Shown here piece by piece: positions 34,496 to 44,042 of a stretch of 64,000 nt of DNA (the stretch's first letter is position 1; every line of letters starts with the position of its first letter). The translations under genes and the position numbers were made by a program. Below the pieces are notes generated by a model that saw nothing but the letters and a program-made list of their open reading frames with translations, made no database searches and was not told the DNA's origin. Source of the stretch: Streptomyces bathyalis (GTDB taxonomy: Bacteria; Actinomycetota; Actinomycetes; Streptomycetales; Streptomycetaceae); assembly GCF_015910445.1 (NCBI RefSeq), contig NZ_CP048882.1, forward strand, positions 2,666,001 through 2,730,000. The letters run 5' to 3'.

Positions 34496-36163
34496 TCAGC
34501 GCACGGCTTCGCCGGTCCCGGCAGTTGCCTCGGCATTCCCCGTGTCGCCCGACGTGCCCGTGCCCGTGCCGTCCGTCGCCGCGGGGTCAACTGCGTCGCC
34601 GGGATCCTCCGAACTCGCCGTTCCCGCCGTCTCCTCGGCACCGGCCTGCCCGGTCGCGTCCAGCTTCGTACAACCCGTGGTGCCCGCCACGAGGGTGGCG
34701 CAGGCGCGCGCCTCGGTCGCGGAGGTCACGGCGACCATCTCGGTGTAGGCGTCGTTCGTCGTGCCGACCTTGTCGCTCGCGGCCTCGCCGCCCGCGCTGA
34801 TCTTGAGGTTGTCTCCCTGCGCCGCACCCGTTATGCGGCCCCATGCGGCCTTGCAGACCTTGCTGTACCGCACCTCGACCATGCTCGGTCCGACGAACGC
34901 GGAGTTGCTGCTCTTCACGTTCTGACCGCCGCAGCCCATCTTTTCCGGGTCCTTGCCGTTGCAGCTGTCACCTTGGCACTTCACACCCGCGGGCAGGTCA
35001 GGGGCCGAGGCCGTCGGCGAAGGCGTAGGCGCGGCCGATGAGTTGGGGGACCCGCCGGGAAGGCCGAAAACCAGCACGCCGGCGCCCAGGACCGCGAACA
35101 CGCCCGCCGCGCCCCCGAGAAGCGCCGCGACGCGGCGCCCGCGTGAGGAGCGGCCGCCCTCGGGACCGTGCGGGCCATCCGGTACGCCGTCCCCGTCCGA
35201 ATCGGGCGTGGCAACTGCCCCGTGGCCGGGGTACGCCGGCGGACCCTGGCCCGGCCGGGGCGGTTCCGTGAGCCCGGGCCCGGTCTTGCCGCCCTCGCCG
35301 CCTCGCACGCCGGAGCTGCGGTGCTCGCTCGGCGTGCCCCATGACGCGACGTCGACCCGCTGCGACGGCACCCCGGCCGTCACCGCGCCGCGGCCTCCGT
35401 GACTCCCGTGGCCGCGGCCGGCCTGATCGCCGCGACCGCCCTGGCCACCGTGACCACCCTGGCCGGGAAGCGGACGGGGGCGCAGCACGGCTGTCTCGTC
35501 GTCCATGGGCGGACGATTCGCGGCAGGAGCGGCGGGAGAGGCATGAGCGGCGGGAGCTGCCGCGGAGCTGTTGCCAGCGGCTCGGATCCTGGAGGTGGAG
35601 GGCGGAGCGAAGAAGTCCCAGGAGTCCTGTTGCGAACCCTCGAGAACGACGATGGAGTTCTCCCCCGTCTTCTCCTTCCACTCCTCTTCCTTGGGAGCGG
35701 CTTCGGGACCGACGCTCTCGGCGTCCCGCCCCTTGCTCCGCTCCTTGTCGCGGTTCTTGTCCTTCTCCCGAGACTTGTCCTTGTTGCGGCCCCACTTGCG
35801 GCCCTTGGCGGGCTCGTCGTCCCAGAACTCGCCTAGGGCTTCACGTGCCTGCGCGACGCGGATGGCCTCCATCGTCACGTCGTGCCGCATCTCGTCGCGG
35901 CTCCAGGCCCGTTCGGCCAGCTCCCACATCGTCTCGAGGTGACGGATGTCGGTGCCCGTGACGTCGCCGAGCGCATGCGTGGCTCCGCGCGGCGGCAGCA
36001 GCCGTCCGCCCAAGTACCTCTCCCACGAGGACTTGCTGTAGCCCGTGCGGTCAGCGATGGTCGCGACGCTCATTCCGCTTCGGTCTACCAGCCGCCGCAG
36101 CTGGCTGGTGAACTCCCGGATCTGTGGGTCCAGTTCCTCCGGTAGCGGCCTCCACCGAGGCAT
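34496..36163 (-). CDS. XRE-type HTH membrane protein with DUF2690 domain
   Basis: This 555-residue protein joins a cytoplasmic DNA-binding domain to an outer domain. A helix-turn-helix lies at about residues 28-60 (SGMSVATIADRTGYSKSSWERYL). A long charged and Gly/Pro-rich linker follows. One membrane helix is near residue 350 (VAALLGGAAGVFAVLGAGVLVFGL). Outside, a Cys-bearing DUF2690 domain runs from about 385 to 500 (KCQGDSCNGKDPEKMGCGG, VEVRYSKVCKAAWGRI) and ends in a Thr/Gly/Asp tail. Such proteins could pass an envelope signal to DNA in one chain; no target is known. It is monocistronic. Confidence 0.85.
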   Translation of the reverse strand: MPRWRPLPEELDPQIREFTSQLRRLVDRSGMSVATIADRTGYSKSSWERYLGGRLLPPRGATHALGDVTGTDIRHLETMWELAERAWSRDEMRHDVTMEAIRVAQAREALGEFWDDEPAKGRKWGRNKDKSREKDKNRDKERSKGRDAESVGPEAAPKEEEWKEKTGENSIVVLEGSQQDSWDFFAPPSTSRIRAAGNSSAAAPAAHASPAAPAANRPPMDDETAVLRPRPLPGQGGHGGQGGRGDQAGRGHGSHGGRGAVTAGVPSQRVDVASWGTPSEHRSSGVRGGEGGKTGPGLTEPPRPGQGPPAYPGHGAVATPDSDGDGVPDGPHGPEGGRSSRGRRVAALLGGAAGVFAVLGAGVLVFGLPGGSPNSSAAPTPSPTASAPDLPAGVKCQGDSCNGKDPEKMGCGGQNVKSSNSAFVGPSMVEVRYSKVCKAAWGRITGAAQGDNLKISAGGEAASDKVGTTNDAYTEMVAVTSATEARACATLVAGTTGCTKLDATGQAGAEETAGTASSEDPGDAVDPAATDGTGTGTSGDTGNAEATAGTGEAVR

Positions 36164-36298
36164 TTCCTCCCCCTCGTCCCCCGAATATGCCGAGTTCCTT
36201 CACGCGTTCCCCTAGTCTGCCACCCGCCCCGGCGACTGCTACCGCATCGGCGTTCGCTTCCACATCACTTCTCGGACGCGGCCCATGGGAACCAATAA

Positions 36299-36379
36299 GC
36301 GGCCCGTCCCTCCCGAAGGAAGGGACAGGCCGCCGCGTCGCGCTTCATCACCCCGCTCGGACGGTCTCCCGGAGCGGGG
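36299..36379 (-). terminator. Two terminators after folD-DUF3017
   Basis: The first hairpin past the DUF3017 stop is an 8-bp stem (36351-36358 with 36372-36379). The second is a 13-bp stem with one mismatch (36299-36311 with 36321-36333). Together they insulate the folD operon from the XRE gene. Confidence 0.65.
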
Positions 36380-36402
36380 CTTCTACGGCACGAGGGCCGA
36401 CG

Positions 36403-36810
36403 TCACCCGCCGTCCCTGCCGACCACGAAGTGAAGGATCTTCTCCAGCACCGGGACGTTCAGCCACGGCTCCGGCTGCGCCATCATCGCCAGAAAGATTA
36501 TCGAGAGGCCGAGGGCCCCGTAGGTGACGATGTCCGTGTAGCCGGACCGCACGGCCAGCATCCCCACGGACGGCATCACCCATCGCATGACCGCGCCTGC
36601 GACCAGCGACAGACCTATGATCAGTGCCCCGGCGCGGAATTCCCCGACAGTCACCAGCAGCCCTGTCAGCACTCCGCAGCAGACCGCCAGCAGCGGCCAC
36701 TGCCGGTACGGCGCCGCGTGACCGGCGCCCATCGCACGTTGTCCGCCCTCCGGCCGCGCCGTGTCGCGCGTCACCGACGGAAAGCGGCGCGAGGTCCCTC
36801 CCACCCGCAT
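36403..36810 (-). CDS. DUF3017 membrane protein
   Basis: This 135-residue protein has an Arg-rich N-terminus and three or four membrane helices (WPLLAVCCGVLTGLLVTVG, ALIIGLSLVAGAVMRWV, VTYGALGLSIIFLAMMA), matching the actinobacterial DUF3017 family, function unknown, usually encoded after folD. I start at ATG 36810 because GGGGGAG lies 8 nt upstream at the end of folD; a GTG at 36819 that overlaps the folD stop is the alternative. Confidence 0.85.
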   Translation of the reverse strand: MRVGGTSRRFPSVTRDTARPEGGQRAMGAGHAAPYRQWPLLAVCCGVLTGLLVTVGEFRAGALIIGLSLVAGAVMRWVMPSVGMLAVRSGYTDIVTYGALGLSIIFLAMMAQPEPWLNVPVLEKILHFVVGRDGG

Positions 36811-36815
36811 CTTCG

Positions 36816-37673
36816 TCACTCCCCCGCGGTGCGCTCGGCGGCCTCGACGACGTTGACGAGGAGCTGTGCGCGGGTCATCGGCCCCACACCTCCCGGGTTC
36901 GGCGAGATCCAGGCCGCGACCTCGGCGACACCGGGGTGCACATCCCCGACGATCTTGCCGTGCTCGTCGCGGCTCACGCCCACGTCGAGGACGGCCGCCC
37001 CGGAGCGTACGTCCTCGGGCTTGATCAGATGCGGCACCCCGGCCGCGGCCACGATCACGTCGGCCTGCCTCAGCAGCGCGGGCAGGTCGCGCGTGCCGGT
37101 GTGGCACTGCGTCACCGTGGCGTTCTCGCTGCGCCGCGTCAGCAGCAGCGGGATGGAACGGCCGACGGTGATGCCGCGGCCGACGACGACCACATGTGCC
37201 CCGGCGAGTTCCACGTCGTGCTTGCGCAGCAGCTGGATGATGCCCTGCGGCGTGCAGGGAAGGGGGCCGGGCTCGTTGAGCACGAGGCGGCCCAGGCTGG
37301 TGGGGTGCAGCCCGTCCGCATCCTTGTCAGGGTCCATCAGCCCCAGCACGCGGTTGGTGTCGATGCCCTTGGGCAGCGGCAGCTGGACGATGTAGCCGGT
37401 GCAGGCCGGGTCCTCGTTCAGCTCGCGGACGACCGCCTCGATCTCCTCCTGCGTGGCGGTGGCGGGCAGTTCACGCCGGATCGAGCGGACGCCGATCTGT
37501 TCGCTGTCGCGGTGCTTGCCGGCGACGTATTTCTGGCTGCCGACGTCGTCACCGACGAGCAGGGTGCCCAGACCGGGCGTGATGCCTCGCGCGCGCAGGG
37601 CGTCGACGCGTTCCTTCAGTCCGGTCTTGATCGCTGCTGCCGTGGCCTTGCCATCGAGAATCTGGGCCGTCAT
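36816..37673 (-). CDS. folD: Methylenetetrahydrofolate dehydrogenase/cyclohydrolase
   Basis: This 285-residue bifunctional enzyme converts 5,10-methylene-THF to 10-formyl-THF, the donor used by PurN and PurH encoded 5 kb away. It has the catalytic Lys region [35 protein letters not shown] and the NADP site [15 protein letters not shown], where most FolD proteins have GRSxxVGxP. The C-terminus [16 protein letters not shown] is standard. Start ATG 37673. It is followed closely by the DUF3017 gene. Confidence 0.95.
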   Translation of the reverse strand: MTAQILDGKATAAAIKTGLKERVDALRARGITPGLGTLLVGDDVGSQKYVAGKHRDSEQIGVRSIRRELPATATQEEIEAVVRELNEDPACTGYIVQLPLPKGIDTNRVLGLMDPDKDADGLHPTSLGRLVLNEPGPLPCTPQGIIQLLRKHDVELAGAHVVVVGRGITVGRSIPLLLTRRSENATVTQCHTGTRDLPALLRQADVIVAAAGVPHLIKPEDVRSGAAVLDVGVSRDEHGKIVGDVHPGVAEVAAWISPNPGGVGPMTRAQLLVNVVEAAERTAGE

Positions 37674-38015
37674 GCGTCCATTCTCGCGGATGCGGGGGCC
37701 GCTGCCGAAATCGGTACCGGTCCGCAGACACACGTGCCGCTTCGCAGCACAACGCGGGTGTCTGCGTCACGTTTCGGATTCGCCACATTCCCGGATCCAG
37801 GTGGACAGCACCGCCATTCGGCCACCAACATGAAGCGCTGGCGCCGTGCTCGTCGACAAGTGTCGACGGCCCGGCGCCGCAAATCGGGGGAGGCACAACG
37901 TGCAAGCCGCACAGCTCACGCAGTCCACTCATGGCATCTGCGGGGGCGGACCGGTCGTTCCCCCGAGAACTTCGACCCATTCCGTCCCCTTTCGACCGCT
38001 CGGAGGAAGGCACTC
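37674..38015. other. Divergent spacer folD/RDD gene
   Basis: No gene is supported in 342 bp between divergent genes. Promoters must lie here but no clear boxes are visible. The RDD gene's ribosome binding site GGAGGAAGG is at 38002-38010. Confidence 0.55.
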
Positions 38016-38777
38016 GTGAGCTACCCACCGCCGCCTGGCCAGGACCCGAACAACCCGTACGCCCAGCAGCCGCCGCAGCAGCCCCAGCAGGGTTACGGCT
38101 ATCCGCAGCAGCAGGGCGGCCAGCCCGGCTACGGCTACCCGCAGCAGCCGCAGTACGGACAGCAGCCGCAGCCCGGCGGAATCCCCGGACAGCCCGGGTA
38201 CGGCTACCCGCAGCAGGCCGGAACCGTGCAGGCCAACAACGGCTACATAAACGTCGGCCACCTCGGCCCGGTGCAGCTGGCGACGATGGGCCAGCGCTTC
38301 CTCGCCAGGCTCATCGACGGCCTGATCATCGGCACGATCTACACCCTCATCATGCTTCTCGGCGTGGGCAGCGCCCTCGGTATCGCGTCCAAGGCCGAGG
38401 ACTGCGGGACGTACACCGACCCCGGTTACAGCGAGTGCATCCAGGAGGCGCAGGAGCAGACGGCGGGCATCCTCGGCACCATGTTCATGGTGATCATGGT
38501 GCTCGCGTTCCTCATGCTGTTCTACGAGTGGATGATGATCGCCTTCAAGGGCGCGACGCTCGGCAAGATGGCCATGGGTCTGCGGGTCATCAAGGAGTCC
38601 GACGGCCAACTGCCGGGCGCCGGCAGCGGGTTCATCCGCTACATCATCCCCGTGGCGGGCTCCATCGTCTGCGGTGTCGGCACGCTTCTGGTCTACCTGT
38701 CGCCGTTCTTCGACAACACCGGCAAACTTCAGGGCTGGCACGACCGCGGGGCTGGAACAGTGGTCATCAAGAAGTGA
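38016..38777 (+). CDS. RDD family membrane protein with Pro/Gln/Tyr-rich N-terminus
   Basis: This 253-residue protein begins at GTG 38016 after GGAGGAAGG. Residues 1-75 are a Gln/Pro/Gly/Tyr repeat (GYGYPQQ units). The RDD domain from about 88 has FLARLIDGLIIGTIYTLIMLL with the Arg-Asp pair, a Cys-bearing loop (EDCGTYTDPGYSECIQ), and two more membrane stretches including GATLGKMAMGLRVI, the usual signature. RDD proteins are small transporters or of unknown role; some move Na+ or Li+ for H+. The N-terminal DNA segment is almost identical to one in the gene at 40599. Confidence 0.88.
   Translation: MSYPPPPGQDPNNPYAQQPPQQPQQGYGYPQQQGGQPGYGYPQQPQYGQQPQPGGIPGQPGYGYPQQAGTVQANNGYINVGHLGPVQLATMGQRFLARLIDGLIIGTIYTLIMLLGVGSALGIASKAEDCGTYTDPGYSECIQEAQEQTAGILGTMFMVIMVLAFLMLFYEWMMIAFKGATLGKMAMGLRVIKESDGQLPGAGSGFIRYIIPVAGSIVCGVGTLLVYLSPFFDNTGKLQGWHDRGAGTVVIKK
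38062..38149 (+). repeat. 88-bp near-identical segment, copy 1
   Basis: This stretch of the RDD gene matches 40666-40753 with only two differences, both silent (TAT/TAC and CAG/CAA), although the genes differ outside their N-termini. It encodes the Gln/Pro/Gly/Tyr repeat region. Confidence 0.85.
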
Positions 38778-38862
38778 GTTCGGGGGCTTCGCAACCGCGC
38801 TGCGATGCCCCACAGTGAGTGTCCGGTGCAGCTCTGCGCGGCATTGCTCAGCAGCACCATCA

Positions 38863-38900
38863 CGAAGGCCGCGCCGGGTGACAATCGACGCGGCCCTTCG
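38863..38900 (+). terminator. Terminator after RDD gene
   Basis: An 11-bp stem with one bulged base (38863-38873 with 38889-38900) follows the RDD stop by about 85 bp and precedes the next gene. Confidence 0.6.
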
Positions 38901-38947
38901 TATGTCCGGGCCGTGCAGCACCGGAACGCCGAAGTGAGGGAAACGCG

Positions 38948-39688
38948 ATGAGCTATCCACCAGAGCCACCGCCCGGCTACCCGTACGGCCGGCGGCCGCG
39001 GCAGCCGCAGCAGCCGTACGGCCCTCAGGCACCGCAGCAGCCCGGCTACGGCTTCCCGCAGGCACCGCAACAGCCCGGCTACGACTCGCCCCCGCCGCCT
39101 CAGCGGCCCGTCTACGGATCTCCCCAGGTCCCCCAGCGGCCCGTCTACGCATCCCCCCAGGCACCCCAGGCGCCCCAGGCCTTGGAGCCGGTCTACGAGT
39201 TGCCGGAGCAGCCCACGGGCGGCTGGCAACTGCCGGTGCAGAGCGGCTACCCGCGCCAGCGCGGCTTCAACTACCCGAACGCACCGAGGTCGATGCCTGG
39301 CTCGGTGCACGCCGCCCGCGTGATCATGTTCGTCTTCGGCGGCTTCGGGGTGCTCGGCGCGATCGGCACCTTCTACCAGGCCTCACAGGGGGGCGGCGGG
39401 AAGGACGGCGCCTCCGGACCGGCCGCCATCGACCCCGCGATCATGGCCGCGGCCGGAGTCGCCTCACTGGTCCTCGCCGCGACGGCGATCCTCCTGGCCT
39501 CACGCTTCAACCGCGGCGGCAACGGCGTCCGCATCGGCGCCATCGCCTTCGGGGCGGTGATCGCGATACTCGGGCTGCTCACCGTCATCGTCGTTGTCGG
39601 CATCGTCCCGCTCGGCATCGGTCTCCTGATCATCATCTTCATGGTGAAGCAGGAGGGTTCGGACTGGTTCAAGCGGAAGTACTCCTGA
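38948..39688 (+). CDS. Pro/Gln-rich membrane protein
   Basis: This 246-residue protein starts MSYPPEPPPGYPYG after GAGGGA. Residues 1-110 are Pro/Gln/Tyr-rich with APQQPGYG and QRPVYxSPQ repeats. Four membrane helices follow (VIMFVFGGFGVLGAIGTFY, MAAAGVASLVLAATAILLAS, GAIAFGAVIAILGLLTVIVV, GLLIIIFMVK) and a short basic tail. It is the same architecture as the 40599 protein. No function is known; the flexible N-terminus is probably cytoplasmic and may bind partners. Confidence 0.8.
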   Translation: MSYPPEPPPGYPYGRRPRQPQQPYGPQAPQQPGYGFPQAPQQPGYDSPPPPQRPVYGSPQVPQRPVYASPQAPQAPQALEPVYELPEQPTGGWQLPVQSGYPRQRGFNYPNAPRSMPGSVHAARVIMFVFGGFGVLGAIGTFYQASQGGGGKDGASGPAAIDPAIMAAAGVASLVLAATAILLASRFNRGGNGVRIGAIAFGAVIAILGLLTVIVVVGIVPLGIGLLIIIFMVKQEGSDWFKRKYS

Positions 39689-39797
39689 GGGCGCGCTCAT
39701 CACGCTGAGGACGAGAGCCGTGCGGACCCCGGGCACATCGCGGCGCACAGCCCCCGCAGGCTCCGGGTCCGGCGGCTCCCGGCCGCCCGGGCGGGTC

Positions 39798-40307
39798 TCA
39801 GACGCTCACGGAACGGGCGTAGTTGACCTGCTGCATGATGAAGTGCACGGCCGTCGGGTCGTACACGGGGATCATCGTCGAGTGGAACTTCCCGCCGCTG
39901 TTCACGGTCACCTGCACATGGCCTGCCGTGGTCCGCTCCTTCATCAGCAGGAACAGCAGGCCCAGGAAGCAGATGACCAGGAAGACCACAGCGAGGACGA
40001 TCGCATGCGTGGGTATCTTCTCCTCGGTGCGGGACATGTCCGTCACCGTCCAGACGGCGCCCTTCAGCGGCATCGTGCCCGCCGGCGTGATGATGCCGTC
40101 GGGTGTCACGGTGATGTCCCCGATGACGACCAGGGGCTGCGCGTACGCCCCGGCCTGCCCGTACGGCTCGGCGGCACCCGCGCCGGACGGATATCCGTAA
40201 GCCCCCTGAGGACCGGGATATCCGTAAGCCGCGCCTCCACCCTGAGGTGGCGTGGGCTCCCCCGCGGGTCCGAACCCGCCCTGCTCCGGCGTCGATCCAT
40301 CTTTCAT
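39798..40307 (-). CDS. Membrane protein with Gly/Tyr/Pro-rich N-terminus
   Basis: This 169-residue protein has a Gly/Pro/Tyr-rich start (residues 1-57, with GYPGPQGAYGYPSG). A compact domain about 58-95 begins VVIGDITVTPDGIITPAG. One membrane helix lies at about 101-121 (AIVLAVVFLVICFLGLLFLL). A C-terminal segment carries VQVTVNSGGKFHSTMIPV. The layout is like small streptomycete proteins of unknown role. It lies antisense between two Pro/Gln-rich membrane-protein genes. No ribosome binding site is obvious; a CATACT hexamer lies 8 nt before the ATG. Confidence 0.75.
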   Translation of the reverse strand: MKDGSTPEQGGFGPAGEPTPPQGGGAAYGYPGPQGAYGYPSGAGAAEPYGQAGAYAQPLVVIGDITVTPDGIITPAGTMPLKGAVWTVTDMSRTEEKIPTHAIVLAVVFLVICFLGLLFLLMKERTTAGHVQVTVNSGGKFHSTMIPVYDPTAVHFIMQQVNYARSVSV

Positions 40308-40598
40308 GACAACCGAGTATGTCGTACGGCCGACCTCACGTCAGTGGCCACCGCTCCCCCGCGGCATCCGGGCGGCACGCGCTGCTGCCACGGTCATCAC
40401 GCCACCACGTCGTCCCGCGTGCGGAACGACGGATCCAATGCGCCGCCCCCGGCCCCGCACCCCGCTGACACGAACGTCGGCAGAGCTCCCGAGCGGGTGC
40501 GGTGTCACCGCCGCGGCCACACCACGAGAGAATCGACGCGACCTCCGTACATCACGGAGCCGCACGCCCGGAATGTACCGAAATAAAGGAAAACCGCG

Positions 40599-41210
40599 AT
40601 GAGTTATCCGCCGGAGCCGCCCAACAACCCGTACGCGAACAATCCGTACGCCGACAATCCGTACTCCCAGCAGCCGCCGCAGCAGCCCCAGCAGGGTTAC
40701 GGCTACCCGCAGCAGCAGGGCGGCCAGCCCGGCTACGGCTACCCGCAACAGCCCGGCCAACCCGGCTACGGATACCCGCAGGCACCGCCGCCGGGCGGAC
40801 CGGGGACGGCTCCGGCCGCCCTCCAGAGCAAGGTGAACGCCGTCCGCGTGATGATGTTCATCGCCGGCGGACTTCAGGGCGCCCTGTCGATATTCGCGCT
40901 CATCGGGCTCGGGTTCGCCACGAACAGCCTCAACGAGATGGAGAGCGTCACCGACGCCCGGATCGGACTCGGCGTCGCCTACGCGATCTTCGGGGTCTTT
41001 CTCGCGCACGCCATCATCGGCATCGTGCTGGGCATCTCGACCCCCAAGGGCGGCAACGGGGTGCGGGTCGGAGGAATCGTCTGGGCCTCGTTCCTCACGC
41101 TCTTCGGCCTCCCCGCGCTTCCTTTCGGCCTCATCTGGATGGGAATCGGCATCACATGCATCGTGCTGCTGGCACAGGCCGGCGCCTGGTTCAACAGGCA
41201 GCCGTACTGA
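40599..41210 (+). CDS. Pro/Gln/Tyr-rich four-helix membrane protein
   Basis: This 203-residue protein starts after AAAGGA. Residues 1-75 contain NNPYANNPYADNPYS and GYGYPQQ repeats. Four membrane helices follow (VMMFIAGGLQGALSIFALIGL, AYAIFGVFLAHAIIGIVLGI, GGIVWASFLTLFGLPALPFG, MGIGITCIVLLAQ). It is a paralogue in layout of the 38948 protein. Its first part is nearly identical in DNA to the RDD gene at 38016. Function unknown. Confidence 0.8.
   Translation: MSYPPEPPNNPYANNPYADNPYSQQPPQQPQQGYGYPQQQGGQPGYGYPQQPGQPGYGYPQAPPPGGPGTAPAALQSKVNAVRVMMFIAGGLQGALSIFALIGLGFATNSLNEMESVTDARIGLGVAYAIFGVFLAHAIIGIVLGISTPKGGNGVRVGGIVWASFLTLFGLPALPFGLIWMGIGITCIVLLAQAGAWFNRQPY
40666..40753 (+). repeat. 88-bp near-identical segment, copy 2
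   Basis: This segment matches 38062-38149 at 86 of 88 positions. The rest of the two genes are unrelated, so the shared part arose by recent duplication or gene conversion. Confidence 0.85.
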
Positions 41211-41239
41211 CCGGCGGCCGTGCCGGTCACCCGGGACGC

Positions 41240-41270
41240 CCGGCGGCCTGCCTCGGGGGCAGGCCGCCGG
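41240..41270. terminator. Bidirectional terminator
   Basis: A perfect 13-bp stem (41240-41252 with 41258-41270) with loop TCGGG lies between the converging 40599 gene and purH. A small C5/G5 hairpin follows at about 41288-41303. Confidence 0.85.
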
Positions 41271-41328
41271 CACGCCGGGAACGCTCCGCCCCCTGAGGGG
41301 GCCGGGATCCGGCCGCCGCCCGCGTACG

Positions 41329-42960
41329 TCAGTGGAAGAAGTGCCGCGTGCCGGTCAGGTACATCGTGATGCCGGCCTCCTTCGCGGCCTCCGTCACGGC
41401 CTCGTCGCGCACCGAACCACCGGGCTGCGCCACTGCCTTGACGCCCGCGCGCGTCAGCACCTCGAGCCCGTCCGGGAAGGGGAAGAAGGCGTCGGAAGCG
41501 GCGTAGGAGTCCCGCGCACGCTCCTCGCCCGCGCGCTGAACCGCGAGCTTCGCCGCATCCACCCGGTTGACCTGGCCCATCCCGACACCGACCGTGGCGC
41601 CGTCCTTGGCGAGCAGGATCGCGTTGGACTTCACGGCACGGCAGGCGCGCCAGGCGAAGGCCAGTTCCTCCAGCCCGGCAGGTGAGAGCGCCTCGCCGGT
41701 CGCCAGCGTCCAGTTGGCCGGGTCGTCGCCCGCTGCCTGCAGACGGTCCTTGACCTGGAGCAGCGCGCCACCCTCGATGGGCCTGAACTCGACCGACGCG
41801 GAGGGCTCTTCGGCGCAGCGCAGCACCCGGATGTTCTTCTTGCGGGAGAGCACCTCGACGGCGCCCTCCTCGTAGCCGGGTGCCACGACGACCTCGGTGA
41901 AGATCTCCGCGACCTGCTCGGCCATCGCGAGCGAGACCGGGCGGTTGACGGCGATGACGCCGCCGAACGCGGAGAGCGAGTCGCAGGCGTGCGCCTTGCG
42001 GTGGGCCTCGGCGACGTCCGAACCGACCGCGATCCCGCACGGGTTGGCGTGCTTGATGATCGCCACGCACGGCCGGTCCCCGTGCTCGTAGGCGGCGCGG
42101 CGCGCGGCTTCCGTGTCGACGTAGTTGTTGTACGACATCTCCTTGCCGTGCAACTGCTCGGCGCCCGGGAGGCCCGTGCCGCTGCCGTCGGTGTAGAGGG
42201 CGGCCGGCTGGTGCGGGTTCTCGCCGTAACGCAGCACGCTGCCGCGGGTCCAGGCCGCACCGGCGAACACGGGAAGCGGGTTCGCGGCGCCGGAGTCGGC
42301 GCCTGCCTCGGCCTCCGTGCCCGTGCCCGTGCCGTCCGGTGCGTAGCCGTCGGCGAACCAGCTCGCCACGGCCACGTCGTAGGCCGCCGTGTGCTGGAAG
42401 GCCTCGCCCGCGAGCCGCTTGCGCTCGGCCAGTTCGAAGCCTCCGGTGCCGCCGACGGCGTTCAGCACGTCGCCGTAGCGCTCCGGGTTGACGACGACGG
42501 CGACCGACGGGTGGTTCTTCGCCGCCGCGCGCACCATGGACGGCCCGCCGATGTCGATCTGCTCGACGCACTCGTCCGGTGTCGCACCGGAGGCGACGGT
42601 CTCCCGGAAGGGGTAGAGGTTGACGACGACGAGGTCGAAGGGCTCGATGCCCAGCTCGTCCAGCTGCTCCCGGTGCGAGGCCAGACGGCGGTCGGCGAGG
42701 ATGCCCGCGTGCACGCGGGGGTGCAGCGTCTTGACCCGCCCGTCCAGGCACTCCGGGAATCCGGTCAGTTCCTCGACCGGCGTCACCGGGACACCCGCCG
42801 CGGCGATCCGCTTCGCGGTCGATCCCGTCGAGACGAGCTGCACACCCGCCGCGTGCAGACCCTGCGCCAGCTCGTCCAGGCCCGTCTTGTCGTAGACGCT
42901 CACCAGCGCCCTGCGGATCGGGAGCCGCTGCTCGGTGTCCTGACTCCGGCCCTGGCTCAT
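41329..42960 (-). CDS. purH: AICAR transformylase/IMP cyclohydrolase
   Basis: This 543-residue bifunctional enzyme does the last two steps of IMP synthesis. The N-terminal cyclohydrolase domain has [20 protein letters not shown] and [11 protein letters not shown]. The C-terminal transformylase domain has [12 protein letters not shown], Lys-His in [10 protein letters not shown] and the end [21 protein letters not shown] Gly/Thr/Glu/Ala-rich insert near residue 215-230 ([14 protein letters not shown]) is not in most relatives. I start at ATG 42960 with a GGTGAGGG site inside the end of purN; ATG 42975 is an alternative. It is in an operon with purN. Confidence 0.95.
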   Translation of the reverse strand: MSQGRSQDTEQRLPIRRALVSVYDKTGLDELAQGLHAAGVQLVSTGSTAKRIAAAGVPVTPVEELTGFPECLDGRVKTLHPRVHAGILADRRLASHREQLDELGIEPFDLVVVNLYPFRETVASGATPDECVEQIDIGGPSMVRAAAKNHPSVAVVVNPERYGDVLNAVGGTGGFELAERKRLAGEAFQHTAAYDVAVASWFADGYAPDGTGTGTEAEAGADSGAANPLPVFAGAAWTRGSVLRYGENPHQPAALYTDGSGTGLPGAEQLHGKEMSYNNYVDTEAARRAAYEHGDRPCVAIIKHANPCGIAVGSDVAEAHRKAHACDSLSAFGGVIAVNRPVSLAMAEQVAEIFTEVVVAPGYEEGAVEVLSRKKNIRVLRCAEEPSASVEFRPIEGGALLQVKDRLQAAGDDPANWTLATGEALSPAGLEELAFAWRACRAVKSNAILLAKDGATVGVGMGQVNRVDAAKLAVQRAGEERARDSYAASDAFFPFPDGLEVLTRAGVKAVAQPGGSVRDEAVTEAAKEAGITMYLTGTRHFFH

Positions 42961-42967
42961 GCCACCC

Positions 42968-43687
42968 TCACCCATCCTGCAGCCGTACCTTTCGTCCCTC
43001 GATGCGATAGCCGGCGCGGGAGAGGCGTCCCACGACGTCGACCAGCAGACGTCGCTCGACCTCCTTGATCCGCTCGTGCAGAGCGGCACCCTCGTCGGCG
43101 TGGTCCTCGTCCAGGACCTCCACCACGCCCTGCGCGATGATCGGCCCCGTGTCGACACCGTCGTCGACGAAGTGGACGGTGCACCCGGTGACCTTGGCCC
43201 CGTACGCCAGAGCGTCACGGACACCGTGGGTGCCGGGAAAACTGGGAAGGAGCGCCGGGTGGGTGTTGACCACCCGGCCTCCGAAGCGGGCGAGGAATTC
43301 CTTGCCCACGAGTTTCATGAAGCCCGCGGAGACGACGAGGTCCGGCTCGTACTCGGCGGTGGCCGCCGTCAGTGCCTCGTCCCACTCGTCGCGCGTCGCG
43401 TGGTCCCTCACCCGGCACACGTACGTGGGGATGCCCGCTCGCTCGGCCCGCTCCAGTCCCTCGATCCCGCGGCGGTCGGCGCCGACCGCCACGATCCGGG
43501 CGCCGTACGTCTCCGGCCCCTCGGCCTCGATGGCGTCGAGCAGGGCCTGGAGGTTCGTGCCGGAGCCGGAGACGAGGACGACGAGACGGGCGGGGTGCGT
43601 ACGGGAGCGGGGGCCGATGCCCTGGCCGCTGCCGGTGTCGGGGCGGCTCGGGCTCTGGTGCGCAGCCACGGCGAAGCTCTCTCTCAC
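42968..43687 (-). CDS. purN: Phosphoribosylglycinamide formyltransferase
   Basis: This 239-residue enzyme transfers the formyl group of 10-formyl-THF to GAR. The core begins [19 protein letters not shown] about residue 33. The catalytic Asn and His are in [11 protein letters not shown], and the Asp in [13 protein letters not shown]. The first ~32 residues are an extra Ser/Gly/Pro-rich extension, so translation might begin later at a GTG within it. It is directly upstream of purH and divergent from the DUF4190-like gene. Confidence 0.95.
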   Translation of the reverse strand: MRESFAVAAHQSPSRPDTGSGQGIGPRSRTHPARLVVLVSGSGTNLQALLDAIEAEGPETYGARIVAVGADRRGIEGLERAERAGIPTYVCRVRDHATRDEWDEALTAATAEYEPDLVVSAGFMKLVGKEFLARFGGRVVNTHPALLPSFPGTHGVRDALAYGAKVTGCTVHFVDDGVDTGPIIAQGVVEVLDEDHADEGAALHERIKEVERRLLVDVVGRLSRAGYRIEGRKVRLQDG

Positions 43688-44042
43688 GGGATTCGCCCGG
43701 CACGAAGGGCGCCGGACAAGGGGAGCAGCGGATTTGTGTGGTCGTACGAACTCATGGAGCGGCGGCTTCCGGGGAACTCTACGAAGCGTTCGACCGTCGG
43801 CAACGATACCGGCCCCTCACGCTGCCCCCTCGGGACGGGGGCGGATGTGCCAGGTAGCGTCAGGGAGGTACGGGCTGTCATGGATCGGGCGCATCCGGCA
43901 TCCGCGGGTCGCCGACCGTGAAGGGCCGCACGACGACGGACCGGACAGTACGACGGCCACGAGGCACGGCCGGGACGATCGAGAAGCGACAGCACGAGAG
44001 CACGCAGACGAGACGACAGGACAAGGGGAAGACTCACTCCAC
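43688..44042. other. Divergent spacer purN/44043 gene
   Basis: No gene is supported in 355 bp. It must hold the purNH promoter and a promoter for the rightward gene. I see no purine-riboswitch-like fold that I can defend. AAGGGGAAG at about 44023 is the likely ribosome binding site of the next gene. Confidence 0.5.
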
